The translations under genes and the position numbers were made by a program. The notes beneath the pieces were generated by a model. It had not been told where the DNA came from and did no database searches. It was given only the letters and a program-made list of their open reading frames with translations. Below are positions 26,667 through 35,814 of a stretch of 64,000 nucleotides of DNA, one piece after another. The DNA is from Pseudomonadota bacterium (GTDB taxonomy: Bacteria > Pseudomonadota > Gammaproteobacteria > UBA1113): NCBI GenBank assembly GCA_021781965.1, contig JAJXVU010000007.1, forward strand, positions 1 to 64,000. Direction: 5' to 3'. Position 1 is the first letter of the stretch. Every line of letters begins with the position of its first letter.

Positions 26667-29600
26667 ATGGCTAAGAAAAAAAAGAAAATTTTAAAAAGGG
26701 ACAGTACACAACAGATGCAAGCGACTGGTAGTACCTTATTACCTGTTCCAGCTTCATCATCTTTCGGTATAAAATGTGATGTGCATCTGCCCGTAAGCCA
26801 AGCACCATCCACATCAAAGCAGCTCTCTGCACCCCAAATTCGCCAGCAATTACAAGAAATTAAACGTGTTTCGGATCAGGCTGCAACTACATTCAGTATA
26901 TCGAATACGCCACTTCCTCTTCAACATCTTCGCCAGCCATTAGCGAATTTAATCAATCTTTGTGAGCACTTTGCCACGTCTGATATAGGTAGAGAGAGGA
27001 TACTAAAAGAATACAAGAAAGTATTTCCAGGAAAGACAATGAGAGAGGTTATCATTGAGTATGCGCAAAAGATATTAACTTTTTTTGCTTTTTCGTGCAC
27101 TAAAAACGATCAACATGACCTGTTAATTGGAACCTTTGTGGACTATCGCCAGCGATTAGCCTTGATTTGTGAAGAATCGTTGTTTGTCATATTAGCACCA
27201 GGCATTGACGCTGAATTAGCCAATTCTTATGCAGCAAATTGTGATTATTCTCGTATGCTAGAAACGTTTGAGCGCATGAAGCCTAGTAATATAAAAGATT
27301 TTCTGCGGGCCGGGCGTATTGGTGATTTATGTTTATTTTTAATTTCTGAGTTAGATAATTGGTTAGTTGATTCGATAGATAGTATACCTGCAGCAGATAA
27401 AGCTGCAATAGCAACTGCACTTGGTCCGCCACAGCCGAAAGAATTAATGCCAGCAGTATTAGATTTGGTGAAACAACTATCTGTCATGTCAACAGAGCAA
27501 GATAAACGTATTGATTCCGATATTATGAGTCAATTATCTACTATCACAACTGGTTTTGAGCCTGGACAGCAAGAAAAAGCATTAGCAGTTAAACAACAGT
27601 ATAAACCTGATGAGATAATGGCTTTAGTGGAGAAGTATGGAGAATTAGCCTTAGCTGCGTTAAGCGAGACTGATGAAGAAATACTCTATTTGCCCTTTAT
27701 CATAGCGTATTCAATATTTCGCGCAATTGCTTCAGATAAAAATGCATCCACGGAAAAAATGCAAGAAAAATTTTATTACGCGCTGAAAGTGTTTCCTTCT
27801 AAGAAAACAATGATGCTAATTGATATAGAGAATAGCGATCAAATGAAAGGTAAATTGTATTTTCAAAAAGCCGTGATGATCCATTTATATCACAATTTCC
27901 TGCAATATCGCTTGCCGCAAGAAGAAAGGTTAATTTATTCACTCGATAAGAATTTTAGAGATGCTTTAATTTTAGCTGCAGAATTGCAATTTTTCCCTGC
28001 CGAAATGTTGGCATGTGAATTTGTTGAAGGTGACTCTAGAATGCGGGCCTATCAACAAAAAGCGGCTGAAGGGGGTAGCGTATCAGCATTATACAATGAA
28101 GCGTATGACTTGATTACTTATGGTGGGCTGCAAAATCAAGCAGATGTGAAAAAGATTTTTGAATACTTAGAAAAATCAAGTAAACAAGGATATGCTAAAG
28201 CGACGTTTACGTTAGCGCAAATATATTTTGGTAAGTTTCAACCCTCTGTTGTGGAAATTAATAATGGCAAAGCGCTTGAATACTATAAAATGGCGGCTGA
28301 CCAGGGGAAGACTTCTGCATTGCTAGAAATAGGTCGCATACATTTATTCTTTTCAGAAAAACCGAACTTTTCCTATGCGCTGGGCCTCTGGCAGCAAGTT
28401 AAGCAAGAATCACCCGATACGGTAGAAGTATATACCTTATTGGCAACCTCTTATCTGTATCGCATTACTAGTCTTCATAATTTACGCGATAAGAGTAAGA
28501 TTACCCCAGATATCATGGCAAAGTGGCCGCGAATTATTATAAGTTATGTTATGCAAGGCTTATTGCATTGTAAAACTGGACTAGAGAAATTAGCTAATGC
28601 GGCTAAGAAAATCAACCTAACGCCAACGGAACAAGCTGATCTTGCAATCAAGCAAATGGAGTTTTTTACCTTGATTTGCTTTTTTATTACACATGTAAAC
28701 TCACCCGTACAGCAAGGCCATTCTGTATTTTTAGAAAAACTACTTCGTGAATTGTTCCAACAGCTGGATTTTGTAAGTTTAAGCAAATGTTTACCGCTTG
28801 CACTGGAGTTTCAAGAAGTTATTAGTGACATTACGAAGGAAAACCATTCTGTTACAGCAGATATAGAACACACACCCATAACGGCAATTGGGAACTTTTT
28901 TGAAAATTTACAAAATGACTCAGCCTATTCTTCTTTAGATACATTAATTATTCGAAAATATGAAGAACGATCATTATCTTTAGAAGCGCAAAAAGAAGAA
29001 ATAAAAACACCTTGGTTAACATTCGATGACTTCTTGATGATAGATGAAAAGTTATTTTCAGTAGTAGAAGATTTGCCTAGAGGTCAGGCTACAATAAGTT
29101 TTGTATTTGAAGTGTATAATAATTTCGGCGATCAAGAATTAAGCAATATTATATTAACGCTTTATGAAACATCTTATCTAATTTGGCAAACGGGTTCAAA
29201 TCATCGAGATCTTTTTGCGAGCTACAAAGAGCAATTTAATAGCCTATTAAAAAATTTAATGAGAGAATTAGAGAAGCTAAGCGATTCAGAAGAAGAGCTT
29301 ATTGAAAGCATGTTGGGTTATTGGCCTAAGGCCTTGATTGCATTAGGGCGCCTAAGACTTTCTATCCATGAGAAAATTTTACATAATATTTTGGACGTAT
29401 TAATACAGCTTACCATGAAATATAGCCAACGATTTTCATTGGAAGATGATATTGCCTTGTTATATGCTTTTACATTATTACCTATTGCGGATATAAATCA
29501 AGCAGGAAATCAATTTTTGTTAGTTGTTTTGCAAAAATTACAATCCAGTGAATTCACTGAAGAAAACCTCACATTTCCTCAATTTTCTCAGCTTTATTAT

Positions 29601-30515
29601 AGCTTGGCTGTGATTGATGCAATACAAAGGAGCGCTCCACGAAGAGATTACCAGATTATATCAATGTGCGGGCAAATTGCTGAAAAATCCCATAAAGGTC
29701 TTATGCCATTTTTCTCACAAATTTACCCATATCCGCATTTGCATCAGTTGATACTTGCATTGGATTATTATCGTTTGATAAACCCAGACTTGTTCAGAAA
29801 AATTTCTGAATCACCTGGATTTTCAGGGAAATATAATTATGTTTTTTCGCGAATTCAAAAAGGTCATATTTCCAAATTGCAAAAGGATATATTGAGTCCT
29901 TTGAGGAGCATTTTTCCCAATACCACCTTAAGTATGGAACTTTTTTATGGATTATTGCCAGGTGATGTTTCTGTAATACCCACTTCCGATGAAAATGAAG
30001 TAAACAGCTATCTATTATTTGAACCAGGTGGACCAACACACTATTTGTGCAATGATATTACTGAGCAAAAAAGCAAAGAAGTTCGCGCTGATTTTGTGGA
30101 AGAACGAGCACGGATCCCTCGAGATATTTTCCATGATCAATATAAAATATATTGGTTTGCTGAGCATGGCGCACAAGAAACAGTGGGAGAGTTGTTAGCT
30201 ATTGTTAATTCGGTATTAAAGATGGCAAATAAACCAATCAGTAACTCTTCTACTTCGGCATCATCCAGTAGCTCGAATAGGATGTCTAGCTTGCAAGTTT
30301 TTCCGATTTCTTTCACCATACTAGATAGAGGCGAACGAATAGTGCAGAAACATATCCGTATTCTCTTACAACCTGCACCATTCCCTTTATCTAGTTCATC
30401 TGTATCCTTTTTTAATGACTCTTCTAATTTGCCCACTACAGTTTCTTCGGATCTTGAATCCGCTCCTAGGCCTTCTTCTAATGCACCATATTTACCTTCA
30501 AGAGGCATATCATGA
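26667..30515 (+). CDS. Sel1-like and helical-repeat protein with C-terminal RAP domain (copy 1)
   Basis: ATG 26667 follows GAGG at correct spacing (a TTG at 26655 is the alternative); 1282 residues. The N-terminus is very basic (AKKKKKILKRD). Residues ~455-560 contain Sel1-like repeats (AYQQKAAEGGSVSALYNEAY, YLEKSSKQGYAKATFTLAQI). Residues ~790-1060 are helical repeats of the FASTK/octotricopeptide kind (LLYAFTLLPIADI). Residues ~1090-1180 fit a RAP domain: FYGLLPGD, then LLFEPGGPTHYLC (the D/E-x-x-G-P-x-H core) and DQYKIYWFAEHG. A Ser-rich tail follows. RAP proteins act on RNA in mitochondria and chloroplasts; bacterial copies in host-associated species may be effectors. Paralogue at 55190-58657. 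The lipoprotein gene overlaps its stop. Confidence 0.7.
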   Translation: MAKKKKKILKRDSTQQMQATGSTLLPVPASSSFGIKCDVHLPVSQAPSTSKQLSAPQIRQQLQEIKRVSDQAATTFSISNTPLPLQHLRQPLANLINLCEHFATSDIGRERILKEYKKVFPGKTMREVIIEYAQKILTFFAFSCTKNDQHDLLIGTFVDYRQRLALICEESLFVILAPGIDAELANSYAANCDYSRMLETFERMKPSNIKDFLRAGRIGDLCLFLISELDNWLVDSIDSIPAADKAAIATALGPPQPKELMPAVLDLVKQLSVMSTEQDKRIDSDIMSQLSTITTGFEPGQQEKALAVKQQYKPDEIMALVEKYGELALAALSETDEEILYLPFIIAYSIFRAIASDKNASTEKMQEKFYYALKVFPSKKTMMLIDIENSDQMKGKLYFQKAVMIHLYHNFLQYRLPQEERLIYSLDKNFRDALILAAELQFFPAEMLACEFVEGDSRMRAYQQKAAEGGSVSALYNEAYDLITYGGLQNQADVKKIFEYLEKSSKQGYAKATFTLAQIYFGKFQPSVVEINNGKALEYYKMAADQGKTSALLEIGRIHLFFSEKPNFSYALGLWQQVKQESPDTVEVYTLLATSYLYRITSLHNLRDKSKITPDIMAKWPRIIISYVMQGLLHCKTGLEKLANAAKKINLTPTEQADLAIKQMEFFTLICFFITHVNSPVQQGHSVFLEKLLRELFQQLDFVSLSKCLPLALEFQEVISDITKENHSVTADIEHTPITAIGNFFENLQNDSAYSSLDTLIIRKYEERSLSLEAQKEEIKTPWLTFDDFLMIDEKLFSVVEDLPRGQATISFVFEVYNNFGDQELSNIILTLYETSYLIWQTGSNHRDLFASYKEQFNSLLKNLMRELEKLSDSEEELIESMLGYWPKALIALGRLRLSIHEKILHNILDVLIQLTMKYSQRFSLEDDIALLYAFTLLPIADINQAGNQFLLVVLQKLQSSEFTEENLTFPQFSQLYYSLAVIDAIQRSAPRRDYQIISMCGQIAEKSHKGLMPFFSQIYPYPHLHQLILALDYYRLINPDLFRKISESPGFSGKYNYVFSRIQKGHISKLQKDILSPLRSIFPNTTLSMELFYGLLPGDVSVIPTSDENEVNSYLLFEPGGPTHYLCNDITEQKSKEVRADFVEERARIPRDIFHDQYKIYWFAEHGAQETVGELLAIVNSVLKMANKPISNSSTSASSSSSNRMSSLQVFPISFTILDRGERIVQKHIRILLQPAPFPLSSSSVSFFNDSSNLPTTVSSDLESAPRPSSNAPYLPSRGIS

Positions 30516-31525
30516 AACAATCGTACAAAAAATTTTTGCTGGTATTAAACCTGAGTTTAATGACTTTGTTCCTCATGGGTTGCCCAATCCCTGCAACGAA
30601 CAAACCGCTTGCAAAATCGAATAAAAACACGGTATTACCGTATGCAGCGAAGTCAGATCAAGCCGTAGTGTATATTGTACAACCTTATACCATTGTAGAT
30701 TGGTATTTGGTAGGAGGGGCTGCTTCGGATGGCAATCGCTATAGTTCAAGTGTGTATTTAAAATCCGCATCAACGGATTATGCCTATATTGGTAAGCTCA
30801 ATGACCGAGATAATGTGTGTTTTTATAGTAAGCCGGGGCAATATTTCATCCGGTTTAAAAATGTAGATTCAACTCCAGCAACGATAGAACAGCCTTTAAA
30901 CCTTCATGCCAACTCTACTAGAATTTTAGCCTTAGAACGCAGTAGTTATTCTGGTGGAATCAGTAATAGGCTGCAGTTTAAGGAATTGAGCTTAGCCGAG
31001 GGCAAAGGCTATATCAACGCCGACAATACAATAGGTTGCGCGGGTGTGGCTACTTCTGTGGCGGGAGACGTGAGTATGGCCTATAGCGTTACATTTAAGA
31101 ATCAAACGGCGAATATATGGGGCATATCGTCTACAGCACGAAAGGTGCCTTGGAAAATGGCTAAGCTCATACAACCGGGCGATAGCTATACGTATGAGTC
31201 TAAAAAATTTACAGTGTCGAATGAAGAATTTATAAAATCTGGACTGTCGGCGTTTAATGACAGTCTGCGTCTTCGCAAAATCGAGAGCTCGGATAAAATA
31301 TTTCCGACGGATGAAGAAACGATTTTTAATAACCGGATACATGACAATGCGTATACTTATATCAGCATCGAGCTGCCGCAAAATAAATTTTATGTGCAGG
31401 CCTCTTTTAATTCTATTTTTCCGAAGTTTCAAACAGATTCTACCTGCCAACTTGTAAAGCCAATGCCAGACGCTAGGGTAAATTGTGTAGTAGAGCTGCG
31501 CGATAAAGTGCCTGCTAAAAAGTAA
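30512..31525 (+). CDS. Putative lipoprotein
   Basis: A 337-residue protein whose ATG overlaps the previous stop (ATGA), so it is translationally coupled. A basic N-terminus and hydrophobic segment end in LFLMGC, a plausible lipobox with Cys23 as the lipid-bearing residue; Met at -2 is less usual. The mature part is predicted beta-rich (VVYIVQPYTIVDWYLVGG) without a known domain. The first half resembles DUF2846-type lipoproteins in having FYSKPGQYFIRF after a beta-rich lead, but this is tentative. Likely at the inner leaflet of the outer membrane. Confidence 0.7.
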   Translation: MKQSYKKFLLVLNLSLMTLFLMGCPIPATNKPLAKSNKNTVLPYAAKSDQAVVYIVQPYTIVDWYLVGGAASDGNRYSSSVYLKSASTDYAYIGKLNDRDNVCFYSKPGQYFIRFKNVDSTPATIEQPLNLHANSTRILALERSSYSGGISNRLQFKELSLAEGKGYINADNTIGCAGVATSVAGDVSMAYSVTFKNQTANIWGISSTARKVPWKMAKLIQPGDSYTYESKKFTVSNEEFIKSGLSAFNDSLRLRKIESSDKIFPTDEETIFNNRIHDNAYTYISIELPQNKFYVQASFNSIFPKFQTDSTCQLVKPMPDARVNCVVELRDKVPAKK

Positions 31526-31629
31526 GTTCATAACATCGAGTCTAAATCCGCTTGTTTATAAATGCTTTTTACTCTCTTAATGGGTAAATCTTTTTTGGGA
31601 TGAAGAACGTATGTACTTGAAGGAAAGAT

Positions 31630-31657
31630 AGGGTGTTCTAAATTATTAAAACACCCT
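31630..31657. terminator. Hairpin between convergent genes
   Basis: AGGGTGTT (31630-31637) pairs with AACACCCT (31650-31657) over a 12-nt loop. It lies between convergent genes ending at 31525 and 31698. T runs are poor on both sides, so it is at best a weak bidirectional terminator. Confidence 0.4.
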
Positions 31658-31697
31658 CAATATCAACCTTCCCATTGTGCTTAAGAAAATATTTTCT

Positions 31698-32374
31698 TTA
31701 TTTACTTAAACTCATGCTTAAGCTTTCCTCTGAGGAGGTGGATTCACAATATTTTAATGCATTGGGAACCGCAAAAAGCACTCCATTTTTATCAATTAAT
31801 TTTCCCCTCAAATCCCTTACCAAAATATTACTTTGTGCTTCGCACGGCGTTTCACCCCAACATATAGGCTTAATATCATTTGGTAATGGGTAAGCATAAA
31901 CTGTCTCAAAATATTCAGCACCTTCAATTTTGGGAGCTTCAGCATTTGTTCCGTATCCCCATTTGTGCAACGTTCGTGTATGTCTATGTTTATTTAATAT
32001 TACATATAATTCATTAGGTGTTGGTTCATCGTAATAAATAATAATAATTTTATTATCAGGAAACATCTGTGCGAGTGGTTCGGCAACTTTACGCGATCTG
32101 ACATTTTGTGGTTCAAAGCCTTCTTTCCCTAATTGTTGTATACTTTTATCAGAATTTACAGCAACAATAATAGGTAGAGGTGACCCATTTTGGGGTAAAT
32201 CCACTATATGTTTAAACCAGCTAATGTTGTTGGCACAATGAGTTTTGCTTCCATCGCATATATACCATTAGTAAAGTGAGCTCCTTTTACACCTAGAGCT
32301 TCTAGTTCAGAAAGAATATTGATGGGATTAGTAGATTCAATATAAGTTAAGTTTGGGAACGATTGATTTTTCAT
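31698..32374 (-). pseudogene. Frameshifted nucleotidyltransferase-like (RfaE/HldE domain II-type) gene
   Basis: Two frames make one protein. The first begins at 32374 after an excellent AAGGAG and runs to 'LAGLNI' with a stop near 32207. The second resumes through FKHIVDLPQNGSPLPIIVAV with NSDKS directly after. AHFTNGIY, then IIVAVNSDKSIQQLGKEG, then IIIIYYDEPTPNELYVIL match in order the cytidylyltransferase core of HldE/RfaE domain II ('TNGCFD...', 'VAVNSDxSVxxLKG', 'vviFdEdTP'). The HxGH nucleotide-binding motif expected after TNG is not visible. The C-terminal ~80 residues are unassigned. Degenerate motifs plus a frameshift argue for a dead gene, unless the shift is a sequencing error. Confidence 0.55.
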
Positions 32375-32586
32375 TGCATACTCCTTAATATTGTAATATT
32401 TGCTCACAAATACAGTACCAAATATTGGGTATAAAAGCAAGAAGTAGGCACGGCTTGTGCAATTAATGTTTATGCGGCCTTATTATTTACATGGTTGCTG
32501 GCAATAAGGACAGGGCGAGATTTCTTGGTTTCTGAACCAATAGCGAGATCTAAAGTTATAACAAATAAAGTGCTTTTGTGATGACC

Positions 32587-33441
32587 TCAGATCGTTGCGA
32601 CGGGACGAGCAGGGGACTCAAGTCCCCATTCGCTCCAAGAACCATCAAAAATGGTAATTTTTGTATAGCCCGCTAATTCAGCTGCTAATGCCAATATACA
32701 AGCGCTTACTCCAGAGCCACAACTCAAGATTAATTTTTGCTGGTGATTAACTTTTGCAGAAAAAATTCTTTGCAGTTCTTCAATAGGCTTCATGTATTGC
32801 CCATTTTCTAATACTGTTTCGAAGTAGATATTGTGTGAATTGGGTATATGGCCACGTCTAAGGCCACTTCTGGGCTCAGGCTCTAGGCCCAAGAAACGAT
32901 TTTCCGATCGGGCATCTAAAATAACATAATTATTATCATACAGTGCGCTTTCTACTTGTTCAGCATTACAAAAATGAGTTGTAGAGGCTTTCGCGACAAA
33001 ATTGCCTTCTAAAAATTTTTGATTATGGTTACTTTCTTCATAGGGTAAATTTTCTTCAATCCAAGCGGGCAAACCGCCATTTAGTACTGCAACTTGTTGG
33101 TGCCCCATAGACTTTAACATCCACCACGCTCGGGGGCTTAAATATATGCCCGCATTATCATAAACCACAATGATAGTGTTATTACAAATCCCAAGCTCTC
33201 GCATTTTTCTTGTAAATACTGTTTCACTAGGCATCATATGGGGTAGTGTTGTATCAGGATCAGAAATATTATCCAAACTAAATGTACGAGCGCCCTGGAT
33301 CTGCAATGTCTTATTATTCGCTTGTGTAGGAGTCAATTTCTTTATTGGCGCGTTTAAATGGCTCTCTAATACCAATAGATTTGGATGGCTTAAATGGGCC
33401 GCTAACCATTGAGTTGAAACTATAGGACCTGGTAATTTCAC
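32587..33441 (-). CDS. sseA: 3-mercaptopyruvate/thiosulfate sulfurtransferase
   Basis: A 284-residue two-domain rhodanese starting at GTG with GAGGAG six bases before. The inactive N-terminal domain has WLAAHL...VLES and YDNAGIYLSPRAWWMLKSMG. The C-terminal domain has VILDARSENRF, RRGHIPNSHNI and the active-site loop CGSGVSA, one residue different from E. coli SseA's CGSGVTA, followed by FDGSWSEWG. The G-S-G-x-[TS]-A loop favours mercaptopyruvate over thiosulfate. It moves sulfane sulfur to acceptors such as cyanide or thioredoxin in the cytoplasm. No operon partner. Confidence 0.92.
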   Translation of the reverse strand: MKLPGPIVSTQWLAAHLSHPNLLVLESHLNAPIKKLTPTQANNKTLQIQGARTFSLDNISDPDTTLPHMMPSETVFTRKMRELGICNNTIIVVYDNAGIYLSPRAWWMLKSMGHQQVAVLNGGLPAWIEENLPYEESNHNQKFLEGNFVAKASTTHFCNAEQVESALYDNNYVILDARSENRFLGLEPEPRSGLRRGHIPNSHNIYFETVLENGQYMKPIEELQRIFSAKVNHQQKLILSCGSGVSACILALAAELAGYTKITIFDGSWSEWGLESPARPVATI

Positions 33442-33743
33442 GGGAATCTCCTCAGCAGAGACACATAATTTTGGTCTATTTTAGCACAAATAAAACCTAA
33501 ATTACTATCTTTTTCCCTCTTACTTTAAAATTGTTCAAAAAATATTTGGATTTAATTTGCAAAAAACAAAGTGAATAGGCTTATGATATAATTAAGAAAT
33601 AAAGAAGATAGATCTTTATTTTAGTGTGATTGTGTAACAGCAGATCTGCATCCTTGTTACCTTATAAAATGACGGGGTTTGATATACTGAGAATTGAGTT
33701 ACAATACCATCAGTCCTAGTCATAGTAGAGGTGAAAAAATCTT
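33442..33743 (+). promoter_or_regulatory. Leader region of ankyrin gene with two extended -10 elements
   Basis: TG-A-TATAAT with TATAAT at 33587-33592 and TG-A-TATACT with TATACT at 33683-33688 are both extended -10 promoters lacking a clear -35. The second would give a ~50-nt leader for the gene at 33744. Nothing else is evident in this stretch. Confidence 0.45.
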
Positions 33744-34727
33744 ATGAGATCAAATAAAAAATCCATTTTAGGCGTTGATTGCTTATTGTCCGAGACAGAA
33801 ACTCGTGAAGTGTACCGCAGGTTATATTCACGGGGTAAAACAAAGCAGACGGATAGCGAACTGCTGTATCTCGCTGTAAGCGAAGGAAACTTGGGAAGGG
33901 TACAATCGCTACTCAATGGCTCGCATATTGAGGTAAATTTTGCCAATCAAGCGTCTAATGGAAATACGCCGTTACACTGTGCTGTTATAGAAGCGAATAA
34001 AGAGATTGTCAAAGTGTTATTAGCTCACCAAGATATTAAGGTAAATGCTGCTAATAATAGTCTCTTAACACCGTTACACTTTGCAGTGCAAAAAGATAAT
34101 AAAGAGATAGTTGAATTGTTATTAGGTCACCTAGATATCGATGTAAATGCTACTGATGATAGTTTGTTCACGCCGTTACATTCAGCTGTGGGGCTTGAGA
34201 AGATTGATGTAGTCCATCTTTTGCTCAGTCATCCAACAATTGATGTAAATGCTGTTAATTCTGCGGGTAGGACCCCATTACATTTAGCAGTACCCTATCC
34301 ATACTCATATCTAGAAATTATAAGTAATAAGACCAAAATCGCAGCCTTTTTATTAGGCAAAGGGGCCAATATAAATATAAGAGATGTAGACGGCCTAACA
34401 CCCTTGGATAAGGCTATGAAATATAAACAAAAAGAGCTAATCCTACTTCTAACTCGATATTCCTGCGTAGCAAATATGTGGACTCATTGGGATGATTTAC
34501 AATTCCTATACAATAATTACATGCAATGGCTACCAGAAAAAATAGTACAAGATATAGAGGTATTATGCCCGCAAGAAAAGAATCGCTGGAGGTTTTGGGC
34601 GCCTCCAGAACCTCAATACGATAGCTACGTACCCTGGCTCCCGCGAGAAATGGTAGAAGATGTAGCCATTTTAGTAAAAGCAGATGTAATAAATGGAGAT
34701 CTTATATCTACGCCCAAACCCACTTAG
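33744..34727 (+). CDS. Ankyrin-repeat protein ending in duplicated WLPxE module
   Basis: A 327-residue protein with AGAGGTG upstream of ATG. Five ankyrin units fill residues ~50-235 (GNTPLHCAVIEANKEIVKVL, LLTPLHFAVQKDNKEIVELL, LFTPLHSAVGLEKIDVVHLL, GRTPLHLAVPYP, GLTPLDKAMKYKQKELILLL). The C-terminal ~80 residues carry YNNYMQWLPEKIVQDIEVL (~256-274) and YDSYVPWLPREMVEDVAIL (~292-310) joined by WRFWAPPEPQ, the same module as the protein at 11366. Ankyrin arrays with a C-terminal F-box-like or PRANC element are known in intracellular pathogens and poxviruses; L-P-x-E-x-[VL]-x-D-[IV] is reminiscent of that, not proof. Likely host-directed. Confidence 0.8.
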   Translation: MRSNKKSILGVDCLLSETETREVYRRLYSRGKTKQTDSELLYLAVSEGNLGRVQSLLNGSHIEVNFANQASNGNTPLHCAVIEANKEIVKVLLAHQDIKVNAANNSLLTPLHFAVQKDNKEIVELLLGHLDIDVNATDDSLFTPLHSAVGLEKIDVVHLLLSHPTIDVNAVNSAGRTPLHLAVPYPYSYLEIISNKTKIAAFLLGKGANINIRDVDGLTPLDKAMKYKQKELILLLTRYSCVANMWTHWDDLQFLYNNYMQWLPEKIVQDIEVLCPQEKNRWRFWAPPEPQYDSYVPWLPREMVEDVAILVKADVINGDLISTPKPT

Positions 34728-34963
34728 CTGGTGTAAGCTGCTAAAATGATGCTTACAGGCCTAAGGGGATAACTTAATTAAAAAAAAATTCTCCAAAGCC
34801 TTAAGATTTAGATATTGCATTCTTGTAAGGTAATATGCATGGATCGGTTTTATGGCACTAATGTGCATATTGGAGGATTAGAGAAACATTTGATAAATGA
34901 TTGCAGCAGCTTATAGTTAAATTATCGCCAAGCTACTTTGCCTGTGAGGCTTGAGATACTTTT

Positions 34964-35416
34964 TTATTCCTTTACATCCGTCACCACATAAAAGGTTTGG
35001 CTAATGCTAGCTTCAACTTTTTGCATATTCCACGGTTGTATGGAAACAAATTCAATAGACATGAGCATGCGCGCCTGAAAAGCTTGGGGCAGCACTTTAA
35101 AATGCCATACTTCTTCGCCGCCTGAGCCTACTAGTGCGGTATTGCTCGCTGAATAATCGAGACCTATTACTTTCAACCAGGTATTTGGCCATGTTTTTAA
35201 ATACCAGCGATAGCCTGTGGTCGGATTGCTTTTTAAGCGTATGCTAAATTCGGGATTGTCTGCGGTGACTGTGATGGCGCGCGTAGTATCGGTGTAAGGA
35301 TCGCTAGTGGCTGTCACCATTTGTGATGCGGGCAGGGGAGTTTCTTCATCCGCAGCCATGGCTGTATACATGAAAAATAATCCTGCCAATATACTGAATC
35401 GCCAGATTTTCAACAT
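34964..35416 (-). CDS. Secreted chagasin-family (I42) cysteine protease inhibitor
   Basis: A 150-residue protein with a signal peptide (residues 1-21, hydrophobic SILAGLFFMYTAMA). The three chagasin loops are visible: NPTTGYRW (the defining NPTTGY), GSGGEEVWHF (G-x-G-G) and SIQPWNMQK (the R/Q-P-W loop). Chagasin-type proteins block papain-family cysteine proteases with these loops. In bacteria they are thought to protect against self or host proteases. It starts three bases after the stop of the lipoprotein gene, so the two are co-translated. In a host-associated cell a role against host cathepsins is a reasonable inference. Confidence 0.85.
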   Translation of the reverse strand: MLKIWRFSILAGLFFMYTAMAADEETPLPASQMVTATSDPYTDTTRAITVTADNPEFSIRLKSNPTTGYRWYLKTWPNTWLKVIGLDYSASNTALVGSGGEEVWHFKVLPQAFQARMLMSIEFVSIQPWNMQKVEASISQTFYVVTDVKE

Positions 35417-35419
35417 AAA

Positions 35420-35686
35420 TTAACTGCCCATTAGAGCGCCACTGACCACACCGCCGGAAGCAATAACACGATTTTGCACGTAATAAGAACTGTCTGTTGA
35501 ATGCCCAGTCTCCTGACTAACACGTACATTACTAGGCGCCGGTTTAGGCTTAGCAGTAGGAGCAGGTGTAGTAGTTGCCGCAGTTTTGGGTGTTGCGGCA
35601 GCCGGTTTCTGTTCTGCGGGTTGTTCGGCGCATGCTACCAGCAGCAGACAGCTCAAAATTAAAACAGCTCTAGATAAAATAGCCAT
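35420..35686 (-). CDS. Small Pro/Ala-rich lipoprotein
   Basis: An 88-residue protein; the signal ends in LLVAC, a good lipobox with Cys19. The next ~30 residues are Pro/Ala/Thr/Lys-rich, as in a cell-wall-spanning linker, followed by a short tail (SYYVQNRVIASGGVVSGALM). AAGGA precedes the ATG. First gene of a two-gene unit with the protease inhibitor. Function unknown. Confidence 0.7.
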   Translation of the reverse strand: MAILSRAVLILSCLLLVACAEQPAEQKPAAATPKTAATTTPAPTAKPKPAPSNVRVSQETGHSTDSSYYVQNRVIASGGVVSGALMGS

Positions 35687-35814
35687 TACAAAAATCCTTT
35701 TTAGACTAGTATTCTTAGACTATACGCTGTTGGATCTGATTATGCAATGTATTTTCTTTTCTACCTATTTAATGCTACATTGTCTTATAGATTATTGAAC
35801 AGGACGCAAACTTC

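Noticed and set aside
30992-31531. 179-codon minus-strand frame opposite the lipoprotein
   Set aside because: Mirror of a strongly coding plus-strand gene; no family match and basic, biased composition.
32525-32540. Terminator TTGGTT-TCTG-AACCAA
   Set aside because: Only a six-bp stem and no T run on either side.
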